The notes beneath the pieces are model-generated. The model did not search any database, was not told the DNA's origin, and saw only the letters and a list, made by a program, of their open reading frames with translations. Shown one piece after another: positions 12,600-26,283 of a DNA stretch of 64,000 nt. Origin of the DNA: Sipunculus nudus (Eukaryota > Annelida > Sipuncula > Golfingiida > Sipunculidae); contig CM049306.1 of assembly GCA_026874595.1 (NCBI GenBank), positions 75,329,642 through 75,393,641 of the forward strand, given 5' to 3'. The first letter of the stretch is position 1; each line of letters starts with the position of its first letter. The position numbers and the translations under genes are program-made.

Positions 12600-14277
12600 A
12601 GCTAAAAACGGTATGAATCAACTCGAGGGACTTTATTGTTATATATATTGAGTATATATAGCGAATATAAATTGATCACTTAGAGTTTTATGGCAATTTT
12701 CTATATAGACAAGTACATGGCTTTAAAGAGTCGTGAAAACTTTATCTTGAAAGTATGGTAGGACGAAAAGAGAGAAAATGTGAAAGAAATAATAGAAAGA
12801 AAGGGAAGAAAAGGACAAACCGACTGTTATAAACAAAAAAAAAGAAAGAAACAAAAAAAAAAAAGAAAGAAAAAAAAATTAAGGAATCAACAAATGCATA
12901 TGTAATGACAAATATTAACATTTAAAAATTTTCTTCAATTATCTTTCTGTTATGGCAAGATATGGTTTTCATTTTAACTACACTATTTAAGTGAAAGTCC
13001 AAGTCGTCCATATCCAACCCAACGTATACAAATTAAACAATGGTTGCACCTGTTCTGGCCCGGTTTAAGTATGCGGGTAATCACGAGGCTCATCGGCAAT
13101 CATTATTTGTATTTAAAGAGCTGAAGTACAGGAGTCGACTGTCCGGAACTCCTGTTAATGAGAACAAACAAAGAGGGGACCTTTGTTACAGGATATTCTC
13201 TGTCTGAACTATCGCTCCCTGATTATGCCAGAGCAGACGACAGCAGCAAGGCGCGCGCTTTTTCTCGATTATCCCCGTATTTGAAGAAGCACCTCCCGCC
13301 TACTTGCATCACCGCAGCGGCTAATCGCGTTGATTGGTTATGAGGTGGGAGTTATTGAAATAGCGGGCTCAGCAGATCAATGCTTGCTCAAGCTCCTTGC
13401 TGCCCAAGCACCTGTGCGTTAAGTCATAAAGACCAAGCATTGGATATCAATTTTCTGTTTCCACAAAGAACTTGGTGCTTCTCTTCTCTGTCAGTTATTT
13501 ACAGAAACCATTGGCCCCTGCGCTTTGTGCCTCCGGTTATACATCTATGATTCATCTCTGCTTCATATGTTGCGGCGCCGGGGTTCGGGTTATTGTCATG
13601 GCCATCTATTGTCTTGTCCTCAGTGATGTTCCTCGACACCCGCTAATTAAACCTGTTTGACCAGGCCCAATGCAGACGGCTCCATCTGTGCGGGGTGTCT
13701 GATTTCACGTACCCTGATTTAGAGTTAGCAAACTTGGGCTCTTGGGATATCATACCTGCTCATGCGCAGTCGTCAGACAACTACCTCGAAACATAAAGAT
13801 TACAGTTAATTAATTAGTCCTCTCTGACTAACAGACGGGGGTGACGTCCAGGCCATTGTGGACGGGCTTTGATTGACACATGGGTTTCCTATCTTTACTC
13901 GCATGACTAGCAAGGTAATCACTTTATGGCGCAACGGGTTCTAATTATGAACTGCATTATGATGATAAACAAGTAGGATTGTCTGAGTTTGATGGGGAAA
14001 TGAAAGGGAGGTACAGTAACGTTAGTTTCGGCGATCTTTCGGAAACTTTCGTTTTCTTGTCTGTACCATATAAAGTGGTATGTACATTATAATGTACAAA
14101 TGGTTTGTTAATCTCCTGGAATGAATAATTATTATGCTTGTTTCAGTTCAAGTGTTGGCGTGCACTGCGCATTAGTATATGCGTGTAGAGGTAAGGGTTG
14201 GATGTGTTTAATATATATTTGCAATTTTTATTTAATTTATGCAGAAATAAAGAAATAAAGATAAAACATATAATACT

Positions 14278-14280
<3 letters not shown>
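12600..14280. other. Non-coding, mostly non-repetitive sequence
   Basis: An A-rich purine tract occupies 12780-12890. From about 13000 to 14000 the composition is balanced and lacks recognisable repeats, with several homeodomain-like TAATTAATTAG and CCAAT-type motifs. It could contain conserved non-coding elements, but no gene is supported. Confidence 0.4.

Positions 14281-14281
<1 letters not shown>

Positions 14282-14317
<36 letters not shown>
14282..14317. repeat. (AT)n microsatellite
   Basis: An uninterrupted AT run. Confidence 0.95.
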
Positions 14318-14320
<3 letters not shown>

Positions 14321-15224
14321 TGGGACATCTCTTTTTTGTGCTCACACACTTGTACATATATAGTTATAAAGCTTCGTGTAACAGGGGAATTTTATTTTCG
14401 GTATACATATAGCCCATAAGCGATGTTGCCTTTGTAACCGCCGTTACAGATGACGTCATACAACAGGTGAGCCGACAGACGAGGTATCTATTGTAACTTG
14501 TATAAAGAAGCGTAAAAAAAACTTATATCCATTTCACATATTATGATATGAACCGGTAGTTGCCGAATTGTTTCTTTTTGTGCTTATTCTTATTTAATAA
14601 GAGTACTTTGTGCTATGCAATCAGGGCCGTTGTTAACTTGTCCGAATCCAGCTCTTTTCAGCGTCACGTAACATTAACTATAAAAGATGGGTGGCTATTG
14701 TGCCTCACAGTAAATTGATATAACAGGTGTCCGCGCACAATGGATTGTCGCGATAACAACGGACCTAACTGCATGGGGCCCCAGTCTTGGCGCCTTGTTA
14801 GCGCTTTCTGCTTAATTGGTCGTTAACTGGTTTTAACACCCGCCGCGGTCACGCCGTCTGTAAGAACGCTGACAATGAAGACCTTGATAAATGCAGCGCA
14901 TACAGCACTGACGGGATACTTGATATTTGGCGGCCTTTTATTTGTTATGACGGTGAAGATGAAACGCTGCGGGCGGCGTACCCCTCTCCTTTCGCTCTTG
15001 CGTGTACCGGTATAGACTATCATGCACTCCGTCCGTGATATCCTTTAGGCGCTGGGGTGGTATTAGGCCTATATAGAATTCACACCATATATAAAAGAGC
15101 ACATTTCTGAAACCTCAGTGTCATTAATGAATGTGTAATAACATCTGTCGCCATGCTCGCGTTGAATATTTTATTCCTGGTTTGTTAACTTATAAGTTTA
15201 TGAAGAATTTGGTTTATTAAAATA

Positions 15225-15258
15225 ATTTATTGCCAGGAGTGTATGAGTTCATCCCCGT

Positions 15259-15293
<35 letters not shown>

Positions 15294-15553
15294 TTCTCAA
15301 CATAACTCACGCAGTCCTGGACGGAATCTCATGAATTTCCAGGGCATTTCGAGAATGGTCAATGAAGAATCGATTACAATTTGCTGCGGATCCGGCACAT
15401 GATGCGGATTCAGAAACGTCATCAAGGAATATTCACAAATGTAGAGTCACTTCTGCACGAATGAACCTGGGAATATGGGCTGAATATGTGAATGCAAACA
15501 TGGGTTGGGGAGCATTCCATGCACAACAGAGACTCCACTTTGCGGAGGCTTAA
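15225..15553 (+). repeat. GT-microsatellite-bearing dispersed repeat, full copy
   Basis: The copy begins at AGGAGTGTATGAGTTCATCC, carries (GT)n at 15261-15290, then CATAACTCACGCAGT and CATTTCGAGAATGG, and ends GCGGAGGCTT. An inverted relative lies at 16883-17201 and a partial copy at 6318-6480. Confidence 0.75.
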
Positions 15554-15769
15554 ACTGCATTCCTTAGAATGCAGATTTTGACCAATGAATATGTAATTAC
15601 ATCGTTCCTCATGCTCCCGTTGAATATTTTTGTCCTATTTTGTTCACTTGTATATACACAGTTAAAAAGAACATACTTTTTTACCGTACATTTATTAATT
15701 ATTGTTTTGATATCAAAGACTAAAATGTAGTCCGAGACCACTTATTTATATACCTCCACCAGGTTTGCG

Positions 15770-15772
<3 letters not shown>

Positions 15773-15812
<40 letters not shown>
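15773..15812. repeat. (TA)n microsatellite
   Basis: An uninterrupted TA run. Confidence 0.95.
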
Positions 15813-15818
<6 letters not shown>

Positions 15819-16305
15819 CAAAAATAATAAATAAAAGCATCCCAGCGGAATATATATCACCATCACGGAACTCAGGATCGCATCAAAGATAAGCTCTGTG
15901 GGAGAGAACAAAATTTAAGGACCCTTATATAAACGAGTGAATGGCTCTGGCCTGGATGAGCCTATCTCACATTGTTTATTTACCATTTGAAGAAAACATT
16001 ATGGTAATTCAGCAGGGCTGGAACGATCAACGATAATACAAAGATATATATATGTTGCGATACAAAGCCAAATATTGTATCGGTATCGCCAGATGTAAGT
16101 CTCTGTGTCGATACGTTGACGATATAATAATGACCATCCATGCAAGAGAAAATCCGACATTTTACTATAGCTACCCCGGACATTAAGCCACCCGAGTGTA
16201 AGATGAAATACCATTGGTCAGAAATCAGTTAATTCGCACCTGATTGGCTCGTCGTTAAACAATCAAACCAGTAAAAGGTGATATTTCATTGTTCGTTATT
16301 CTTCA

Positions 16306-16306
<1 letters not shown>

Positions 16307-16358
<52 letters not shown>
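16307..16358. repeat. (AT)n microsatellite
   Basis: An uninterrupted AT run. Confidence 0.95.
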
Positions 16359-16360
<2 letters not shown>

Positions 16361-16882
16361 CTGAAAAATAATCCTGGAGGCAACGGCATGGCGAACTTGA
16401 AGAGCGATTTAATTCCAGAAACATTCATGAGCATTTTCCCAAGCATGGGCACAGAGGATTTGTGTGAAAATTATTAAGTGCCAACATCAATCTTTATGTC
16501 GATAGGCCTCTATGTATGCTATGATAAATGGTCTTATTTAATATGCATTAATTGTTTAAATGATTGCAATGTGAAAAGTGCAAATATATGTACATGCAGG
16601 AAATTTGAAACAAATGACAGGCATTAATGCTTCTGGAACCAAGTCTACAACACAATCGTCATTTCCCATCTGTCCTCAAAAGTTTAATGAAAACTTAAGA
16701 AGATACTGCACGTGTGGAAAACAGATATAAGACAGCAAGGAGTAAAATTTGATGGAGCAATATTCAAACCGGTCTTAAACTTATTCGATCTGCCGAAAAG
16801 TATATAAGCACTTTTCCTTTGCCCATGCACCGATCACCCTTCCGGATAAAAAAAATCATAAAACTAGAAATTTGTATTATAA

Positions 16883-17201
16883 AGAATGCGAGCCTCCGCC
16901 ATGTGTGGGGTCCCCATTGTGGGATGCTTCCAAAACCGTGCTTGCGTTCACTTATTCGGCCCATATTCCTAGGATCATTCGTGCATAAGTGACTGTACAT
17001 TTGAGAATATCCTTTCCTGAATCCGGATCATGTGCCCGATCAACACAAAATCTGATCAATTCTTCATTGGCGCATTCCCAAAAAAGCCCTAGAAAGTTCA
17101 TGAGTTTCCATTCATTACTGCGTGAGTTATGTTGTGAACACACACACATACACAAACACACACGAACGAGGATGACCGCATACCCTCCAATAGCGGAGGC
17201 A
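16883..17201 (-). repeat. Inverted copy of the GT-microsatellite-bearing repeat
   Basis: It starts GCCTCCGCCATG and ends GCGGAGGC. On the minus strand it reads CATCCTCGTTCGTGTGTG and AACATAACTCACGCAGT, matching 15225-15553. An identical GCCTCCGC/GCGGAGGC pair forms its ends. Confidence 0.75.
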
Positions 17202-19647
17202 ATCACTGATGAGTGGTTCTTGGTATATATAGGAATGTCTGTAGCAAGCAGTTGTTAAATCCTTAACTCACCCACACAGATTTCGCTGAAATTTATAAAG
17301 AATTTTCGGAAAAGTTCATTAGGATTTCAAGAACAAATTTAAATTCATTCAATACTTATAAGAAAGCTTTGAAATGCTGTGGGATTCTAAAAGAAACCTA
17401 TGTTCACACACCAGATATGCTAAATACGCATGCGATACTGGTGATACCCTTTAAATATTATGGTGTCTGCATGTCAATATTTCTTATTAAAATAATTTGC
17501 TTATTGCTGTACACAGGTGGAAAAAAGCTTACATTGGGCGCGATCTGTAGAGCAAATATAAGCATAGCGTGCACGCCACCTGGTGATCGATCCGCACAAC
17601 GTCATAAATCAAGATTTTTCAAGCTTCCAACGAAGCAAGATCGGACCTCTGGTCACGAAGTCTTGTTTTGGTCAAAAGACAAACGTAGACTGTTTACTCA
17701 CAGAAAGAACCATAACAACGTAAGAAACATGTGAATTTGGGATAGTAAATCAATGTGCTGGGATCGTTTTGCTCAGAAACTTTTGAGTTAAGGAAAAATA
17801 AATTAATAGCATGAGATATATGGCATATTATTGCAAATGTTTATGTGCCTTTATATAAGGAGATATTATACGGCTCGAGAAGGAGACAGACAGACATGCA
17901 GACAGACACATAACCTTGAAGTTGGTGAAAACAACAAAGACCTGAATCGTGACTCCACAGGAACATCAACGATCCCACTGGCCTTTAGAAAGTCGTGTGA
18001 TCATGGCTATGGGACACATGCTGGCGCAATTCATCGTAAAACCAGTCACGTGACCCCGGTATCAATTCGCTTATGTCCATTCCTTGGAGTTGAAAAGGCT
18101 ATTTCTAAATGCAGAGCTAACGCGACCATAAACGTGTCATACGCCACAAATATGCTGACACACACAGGAAGGCCCCATCCATTCAGATCGCGGGGCAGCC
18201 AAGCAAATTACACATATATCATAATGTGATATTGAGATTTTGAGATGTCAAAGGTCAACGTGGTTACTCGTGATAGTGATCATTGTACCTGTTTACCCAT
18301 CCTAAAACCGCAGCCCACCAGTTATATCCATGCTTATGATCTGCGGTTTCTACATTCCATGCGTGCAAAGGGAGTTGTGAGGATACCTGGTTGTAATGTA
18401 TAAATAGATGCCTGTAAATGATGTCTTACAAGACGAAAGGTTGTGTCCAACTTAAAAATTCCCATTTGTGACACACTTCTACTTCAGATTCCCACTGAGA
18501 CAATTCTTTATTAACATGCATATATAACTGTTGTACCATCGCCCTGTTGTTTTTAATAAATACATACATGTCCCATGGGTTTAAGGTATATATATCCCGA
18601 TTTGTCCCGATCTATAACATATCTCATTATAGTCAACTTTCATCTTAAAATAACCCCCCCCCCCCATTACATATGTATATATACTTTTTATAGATAAGCA
18701 GATAAATATAAAGAAAAAAATGTATAGATTAATTTCATATTCGTCCTCTCTCTAAAACACACTCACACAAACACACAACTTCACCACTGGCGATGAGAAG
18801 TCCGCGCCGGACACATTAAGTCGCTATTACCCGGAGGCCTTTCAGCCTGAAGAGGCTGACACCAACATAATAACTGAGAGGCCACAGGGCTTGAAGTGTA
18901 CAAGTCAAGGGGCAGTTTGAGGCTTGAATGGATTTCGGGCACGTATTAGTTCACGGAAGCGGTGATCACGTGTGCTTCCGCTACAACAGGTGCCCGTTTT
19001 GTTCGGCACCTTTCTCACGGCCGCCAGGCACAAAGAATAAGAAAACAAGTCACAAAAATACCATGCATCACCGGCCTCAATTTGCAACACAATTAAAACA
19101 TCTGTCAGAGAGTTAGCCCCGCGTTGAGAAGCAAGGGACTTTTAGTGATACCCGTGTATGCATGGGGGGAACCGGGCACTTACTGCGCAATTTGGTTGGC
19201 GCAGCGTTTCCCTCGCTCTGGTTTTGGAGTCCCATTGCGAGAGAAGACAGCTGAGCGGGAGGCCATTGTACACGGCTGACAGCACACGACAAAGGGGATG
19301 CCTTGGTGTCCTTTGTGCCGTCTTCTGCCATTATCGCCAATTATGGCAGACGACCAGGTGTGCCACGTGCCGCGTTTTCCCGCCAAAACGCTATCCTGGC
19401 AAAGATGCCTGCTTCTCTCGCCAATAACTGAATGTTCCTGTTAAAATATTCACAATTCAGTTGCACTGTATTTATATTTAAATATATGCTAATAATGTTT
19501 TTTGTTAATATTTCTTCTAATATTTATATATTCATATTGGCTGTGCATGCATGTTTTCCTTGACGAGTGTAAGATATCTGTGTTTATAGCCTTACATTTT
19601 CTTCGAATGTTATTTGTTAGTTATTAAGTTCACATAAAAACTTTATT
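17202..19647. other. Non-coding sequence without recognised genes
   Basis: Open frames at 17369-17734 and 17831-18229 lack recognisable motifs. 18780-19440 is relatively GC-rich and free of obvious repeats, with overlapping open frames on both strands and no convincing protein. Confidence 0.4.
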
Positions 19648-20623
19648 TGTCCCCCGCCGGTGTCCCCAACGACTGAAATTGTGAGCGCCCGTCCGTTTGT
19701 CTTTCCGTCCGTCCGTCACACATTTGTTGACGCAATAACTCGAAAATAATTCAAGGTACAGTTACCAAATTTGCAGCACTGATGCACCTTTTCGAGGGCT
19801 AAGTCAGTTTCTAATATGGATGACCTTGACACATTTCCTAGGTCACATGCAGAGGCGATAATGCAAAATGATGTTAACGCAATAACTCGAAAAGAATATG
19901 AGGTACCGTCACCAAACTTGCAGCATTGATGCACCATATCAAGGGCTAGGTCAGGTTCGACTATGGATGACTTTGACGTATTGTTCAAGATCACAGCGGC
20001 GATTGTGCTAAAATAATGTTAATGCCACAACTCGAACATAATTTCAGGCGCACCCACCAAACTTACAGCTTTGGTGCACCATATGAAGGGCTAGCTCATA
20101 TATGAATATGGATGACCTTGACTCATTTTTCAAAGTCAGATTGGCGATTATCCTTAAATGATGTTAACGCAATAACTCGAAAAGAATATGAGGTACTGTC
20201 ACCAAACTTGCAGCATTGATGCACCATATCAAGGGCTAGGTCAGTTTCGACTATGGATGACTTTGACGTATTGTTTAAGGTAACAGAGGCGATTGTGCTA
20301 AAATAATGTTAATGCCTGCCACAACTCGAACATAATTTCAGGCGCACCCACCAAACTTACAGCTTTGGTTTACCTTATGAAGGGCTAGCTCATATATGAG
20401 TATGGATGACCTTGGCTCATTTTTCAAGGTCAGATTGGTGATTATCCTTAAATGATGTTAACGCAATAACTCGAAAAGAATTTGAGGCACAATCACTTAA
20501 CTTGCAGCATTGACGTACCTCATGCATGAAGGGCTTCTTTTGATGTGTGACATTGACACATCTCAAATTTCATACATATATTCACAATTTTTTTCTAAAT
20601 ATTCCCACATCAGGCGGGGGACA
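19648..20623. mobile_element. Tandem-repeat element with inverted termini (290-bp dimeric units)
   Basis: Left end TGTCCCCCGCCGG and right end CAGGCGGGGGACA are inverted matches over 11 perfect bases. Between them are tandem units opening GATGTTAACGCAATAACTCG at 19870, 20160 and 20454 (spacings 290 and 294). Each is itself two related halves of about 145 bp (ACTCGAAAA- versus ACTCGAACA-). It is non-coding and looks like a satellite-carrying non-autonomous DNA element. Confidence 0.7.
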
Positions 20624-21476
20624 TTCTATAGATCCGTTATAATACTTGCAAATAAATTCCCCCAAATGAGGTCAAAGTGACTTGATTTCAGGTTTGTCGT
20701 CAGATCTTGCACAACTCAAAGTCATTTCTTGTACATAATTCTAATGACGTCCGTCATGTCAGCACATTCGTCTGCTTTGGATGATTCGCAACATTCACGA
20801 AAGCTCACCAAGTAGATGTTAAAAGCAAATTTAAGTTCAAAATTTAGGCCTACTCAGGGAGTTCAAAGAAAGTTTGATATTCAAGCACCAACACGTGTGT
20901 ATGTAAATATCTATCGAAAAGCGTCATATACATACTGCCTTCTATATATAACAAATCGTTGTAAACGTGTAATATATATAAAGAAAACACTGCACGTACT
21001 TAGAAAGGAAAGAAGTAAGTTAATTCAAATACATGCATGTTGCAATTTAACCCATCAACTACTATATTCTGGTAACCAAAATAGGTACAACAAAACAAAT
21101 ATCACGTCTGTTTAAATTCTTCTTATGTAAGTTTGGTGTAATAAAGACCGGTCGTTAATAATATATATTCAATATATGATACGCGGCTAGTGAATGCTTG
21201 GTCTCTCTGTCCAGACAAAATGTCGCCAGTGGGCGCCAGGAGGCGTCATATTTTACTGCCTTCCTGATTTAAATACTGTGTGTGCAACTTTTACGCACAA
21301 AGTGCCAAAAACAGGTTCAAGACTTTAACATTTTTCATGCAGGATATTAATGGTTTCCTTTTTTCATATTATCCCATACATGCCCTCAATTATATATACT
21401 GTTTGAAAGAAAAGCATAATTAAGTATGACATCTTCTGAAATTTAAATGCTTCCCGCAAGATATTTATATATACAT

Positions 21477-21483
<7 letters not shown>

Positions 21484-21523
<40 letters not shown>
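21484..21523. repeat. (AT)n microsatellite
   Basis: An uninterrupted AT run. Confidence 0.95.
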
Positions 21524-21526
<3 letters not shown>

Positions 21527-22906
21527 GCAGGGAAGAGAAAACAATACGTGTACGTTGTGGTCGAGTCAACACAATCCGAGTATGGGGTGGTTTTCCATCT
21601 GTATATCCGCAGTCCGTATCCATAACCCATGTGCATGCTTGGTCCGTATATATATCCGCATGCAAAAGTTTTTTTCCGTATAATTATGTGTAATCCATGT
21701 ATACTCCGTGTTCATATATATAGGTTCTTGATAGATAAAGGTTTTCTTCCTGTTGCAAGCCATTTCACTCAAATTTCGCTCTGGGCGGCCGTGTGGATAC
21801 GAATCTAAACCATATGCGGATGAATGGAAACGTTGCCATTTAAAACTATATATACAAGGCGAAATTTGCCTATTGGCATATACGGACAACGGATGCGAAC
21901 TATATGCACATGCATGAGGAAAACAGCCTTGGATTTTCGAGAGGAGCAATTCAGGGTCCAACTTCTCCGAGTATACCATGCATGCACGTCACTGATCCAT
22001 ATACCATATGTCTTTACGAAGGATCATGCATGGACCGGTGGGGAGCTTGTTATCTGTTATTATTACCAGACTGTTCGGTTACGCAATATACACCTCTATA
22101 TATCTGATTATGTGCTGGGCTATATAGGGTACCCAGTCTGGGTTTAGTGCTGTCACTACATGAGTATAAGGCGAGATGGCAGTACATGTGTACTGAGTCC
22201 AGCTAAATAATATATAGTCCTGTCAAAAGTATAAACCCCATGCAATATATATATTATATATTATATCATTTGTATTAATAGGAAATATTAATTGGATAAC
22301 AAAGATAAAGATTGTTCTGTTTTCTCTTGGTTTTGGAAACTCTTACATGCATATGGATTTTGCAAGATGCTGGGATGAAGATCAATTTATATTTACATAT
22401 ACATTTAAATAAAGTTCATATATTTGATTATTTATCACATGCAGAATTGGTGAAGCAATATTAAAATATTTGGTAGATTAAACCATGTGCCACAATGCAT
22501 TAAAAACAATGTTGTGTAAGGAAGATGTTTAATATACATCAGTAGTAAAAGATATGGAAATATATAGTTTGGTCATGCAGGTTTACGTTTCTGCTCCTCA
22601 GTAAGTGGTGGAAACTGCATGGAAGACGCAATCCATGGGAGCAGAGATATTTTAAAGCTGTTCCGTTTGTGAACATTGCTGTGTTTACAATAACTGCTTG
22701 TATATCAACAAACTCTCAAACATCCATAACAGGGCCATTATATAAGACCTTTTCATAATAGAAATTACGCAGAGCTCACATAAATTATTTTTGGATAAAA
22801 GTAATTGAATATATAGCCCTATCTTTAAGATGCACGAGTTAATTACCATTTGTCTAATGACAACCGAACTATTTTCAACCATGTTGCAGCTTTTTATAAT
22901 ATATTT

Positions 22907-22910
<4 letters not shown>

Positions 22911-22951
<41 letters not shown>
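22911..22951. repeat. (AT)n microsatellite
   Basis: A TA run, with a second shorter run at 22975-22990. Confidence 0.95.
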
Positions 22952-22953
<2 letters not shown>

Positions 22954-23429
22954 GTATGCTTATATAGAAATCTATATATATATATATATTTATATGAAAT
23001 ATATATTTTATAACTTTATCTTCTTTTTTGTTTAAACTACACATGCAGGCATGCAGTAAATCAACCCGAGGCACCAGCTTTCCAGTATATATAAGTACGC
23101 AGGCATTTAAGTCATCCTGCACGAGTTGTTCCAGTATAAAGAAAGTATGTCTTATAGCTTATATTTTGAAACTTACATTGTTTTTTATTATAAATGCAAT
23201 TGTGACCTATATGGAGAAAGGTCATTGATTAAATTCACAGAACAAATGTGGGTAACTTTATAATATTTATCAAGTACTAAATTAAAATATGAGTACTTGT
23301 TTTGTGACCGAAATTGTTTACCTCTTGAAAAATGTTCTATGTACATATTTGTTAAAAATTATTATTTTGCATATTGTAAATTATATTCTCATTAACTTAT
23401 GGAACTATATCGGCCTCAGGCCTCATTTT

Positions 23430-23487
23430 CAGATGACAGCTCAAGGTCGGCAGATATCCAGATGACAGCTCAAGGTCGACAGATATC
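23430..23487. repeat. 29-bp tandem duplication
   Basis: CAGATGACAGCTCAAGGTCG occurs at 23430 and again at 23459, with a single difference in the following bases. Confidence 0.9.
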
Positions 23488-23659
23488 GGAGTACTTTCAG
23501 CTGTAACCATTGTGACCTTATAGAAAAGATTTTCTGTTGCATGACTACTTAAAGAATTTGACGACTGAATTGTTAATCTCGGAATTACGACCAAAGAATA
23601 ATCGCAAAATCGATAAGCGTAATTATCCTTCTGTCTTGTATTAGGGAGATTAAGGGGTG

Positions 23660-24210
23660 GGGTGGCATCGTATTCTAGGGGGGGGGATAGGGATTGCGAT
23701 GCATCGTATTCTGGGGGGGGGGGGGGGGGTTCTGATACTGTAGGGGATGGGTGGAGGGTTACTAGGTCAACGAATTCGGGGGTGGGGGGGGGGGGGGGGG
23801 TGATAGCCTGATAAAGGATTTTGGGTCGGGGGTTGTAGCGGATTGTGGACGGGTGTGCGGAAAATGCACGTGTTCTGGAGGTAGTGATTTGATTATAGTA
23901 TCAGCGTCTATGAGAGGGGTTGGGGGTATTAGCCTGATACGTGTTTGGGTTGTAACAGTTTTTTTCGGATATGGAAGTTTGCTCGCTGGCTGGCTGGGGG
24001 AGGTTTGCCTATAATCGTAATTCTGAGGGGGGGGGGGGGGAATATTCTTGGGGATGGGCGGGAGGTGAAGTCTGCTAACGAATTCAGAGGGGAGGATGCG
24101 GAGGGGGCGGGGTCACCTGATAGGTATTCTGGGTCGAGAGGGGCCTTGGTTAATTTTAATTAACCCCCGTGTTTAGGCTAATCTTACTTACTGCAGGGGG
24201 GGGGGGGGGG
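23660..24210. repeat. G-rich tract with repeated long poly-G runs
   Basis: At least six G runs of nine or more bases occur, spaced by short variable words such as GCATCGTATTCT (repeated near 23666 and 23701). The plus strand could form G-quadruplexes. Confidence 0.85.
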
Positions 24211-26187
24211 AGGTAACATTACCAATGGCTTCCATCGACTGCTTTGAAGGGGGTGGGGAGGAGGGACAACTCTTTCACTCATCGCTCATCTTGTGAATTC
24301 CCGGCTTGAAGCCCATGCATGCATTCCTATCTTCACACCTTTGCACCACATTCAATACAGACCGAGTCAATTAAAATCCAAAGTTCAAAGAAAATGAAGT
24401 ATTTATTAATGTACAAAAATGCAAAATCTCTTGTGGCATTCAGAGTACCCGAGCAATTGAAATAATTGCATCTCTGTTTGATTGAGAAATGAACGTGTAA
24501 ATTGTGCTAAAACTGCTCAGCAGATGAAACTAAAGCTACCATAATACAAAATGGTGGGTGCAAACACTGGACCCTCCATAATAAATACGTCAAACATCAA
24601 CAGAAAGCGATTCTCTCTATGTACTCAATTCAATACAAAAGTTCATAACGTATGTACAATTCAATCAGATCTAATTATCTATCACAATCTACAAATATTC
24701 ATTGGAATTGTGATTGGAATGCAATGTTTCTTAATGGTATAAATTAAATTACAATCATGATATAAATTGCAACAACTAGAGCTAATAACGTTAAAATGCA
24801 AGATTACCACATTTCACCTGGATGAAACGTTACATATGCCTGTATTACAAAGCATGTTACAAGCATTTTATTTAAAATACTGAATACTGTTATGAAGATC
24901 ACATTAATGATATATTGGTGCATTCCTCAAAAGGAACAAAATTGCAGTTTTAAATAAGTGGGTTGAGGTGTTGGCACATCAGTTGGAATTATTTCGTAAA
25001 ACCTCGTTCATGTGTAGATGCAACTAATTAAGGAAATTCCGTTAGCAAAATGTCAAATAAATAATAATTAAACATACATTTTCCCTAACACTATCCCAGC
25101 CCTTCTTCAGTCCAGACCTTTCCAGCAAGAATCAATTAGTATTTACTTCGATCTCGGGTGTAAAAATTCCATTCAAACTTCCTGATTTTCAAGCAAATTC
25201 TAAAACATATTTTAATATTACAATGTGATTGTCTATTCGAAATGTCCAATTAATATCACTATCCGTTTAAAATAATTACTGCAAGATGCAGATATCTCAA
25301 ATTTCCAAAAACTTCTATAAATCCATTGAAAAATAATTACCCTTTTATAAGTTAAATAAGTTCACAATTAAAATCCCAAAATAAAAGAGACCCAGACTTT
25401 AACAAACAGGTATCAGCTAAACAGTCAATATACACTTTCAGAAACATTTCACGTGTATGTTCAAAACCCATATCATTATGTCGAACTATCACACAAGTGT
25501 TTGGTATACAAGCACAATCTAATGAAAATAAATCTCGGTCCATATCCACAAGTTGGATCGCTCAAGTGCTCTCTCTGCTCCAAAGCCGGCCAAGACAAGC
25601 ACCGTAGATAAACTAGGTCCGTAAAGTGACATTAAGCGTGGAATCACTGTTTGCTCTTGTCCAGTGCGGTGTCGCACAGCCTCAATACATCCTAAATAGG
25701 TCATGGGTTGCTCAAGACGCACAGTTCGACAGGTGGTTCGGCTAGTAACTCAAATACGGGCAGATGTTCAGGCTATAAGCAACTGTCACAACAATGGGTG
25801 GCGGGCTTGCCCCAAACGGGCCCCCACACTAAGTGTACATGAATGAACAGAATGAATGGGACCGCCTTTCTCGGCGCAATCACTTCGAAATCCGTGGCAA
25901 CACTAGATACCCCAACTTCCCCTCATTAACAATGCTTCGCCGAGTAGTTGGACCTGGGGATTTCTATTTCTTAAGCCCCACAAGGGGTCATATTTTGAAC
26001 CACATCAACATATCCATGCGTTGGTATCATTTCGCTTTAAATTCCAAGTCCAGTAAGGTATATTTATACTGTTGTGTACTCGTTGGTTTGGTCATCTTCC
26101 GTATGTATAATGTATAAATATGTACATATCCAATGTATAAAAATAATTTCACATTTTCAGTCAAATATTCGCATATATATCCAGTTC

Positions 26188-26190
<3 letters not shown>

Positions 26191-26225
<35 letters not shown>
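26191..26225. repeat. (TA)n microsatellite 3' of nanos
   Basis: A TA run begins about 60 bases past the nanos stop codon and probably lies within or just beyond the 3' UTR. Confidence 0.95.
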
Positions 26226-26229
<4 letters not shown>

Positions 26230-26283
26230 ATATAATGGCACCATAGGTTTTCCGTGAACAGCGTACGTTTTCATCTGCTTGCT

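Larger units (their letters stand above)
20624..26190. other. Non-coding interval with microsatellites and G-rich sequence
   Basis: Apart from the repeats listed separately, no gene is supported. Open frames around 21.5-22.1 kb come from a stretch rich in TCCGTAT and ATATGC words. 24360-25560 is AT-rich and unremarkable; 25560-25860 is more GC-balanced but has no recognisable content. Confidence 0.4.

Noticed and set aside
17369-18229. Two plus-strand frames of 121 and 132 codons
   Set aside because: Composition and residues look random, there are no motifs and no splice partners.
21566-22147. Overlapping open frames on both strands near 21.6-22.1 kb
   Set aside because: The sequence is rich in TCCGTAT/ATACGGA and ATGCAT words that leave frames open on both strands, and no protein family is recognisable.
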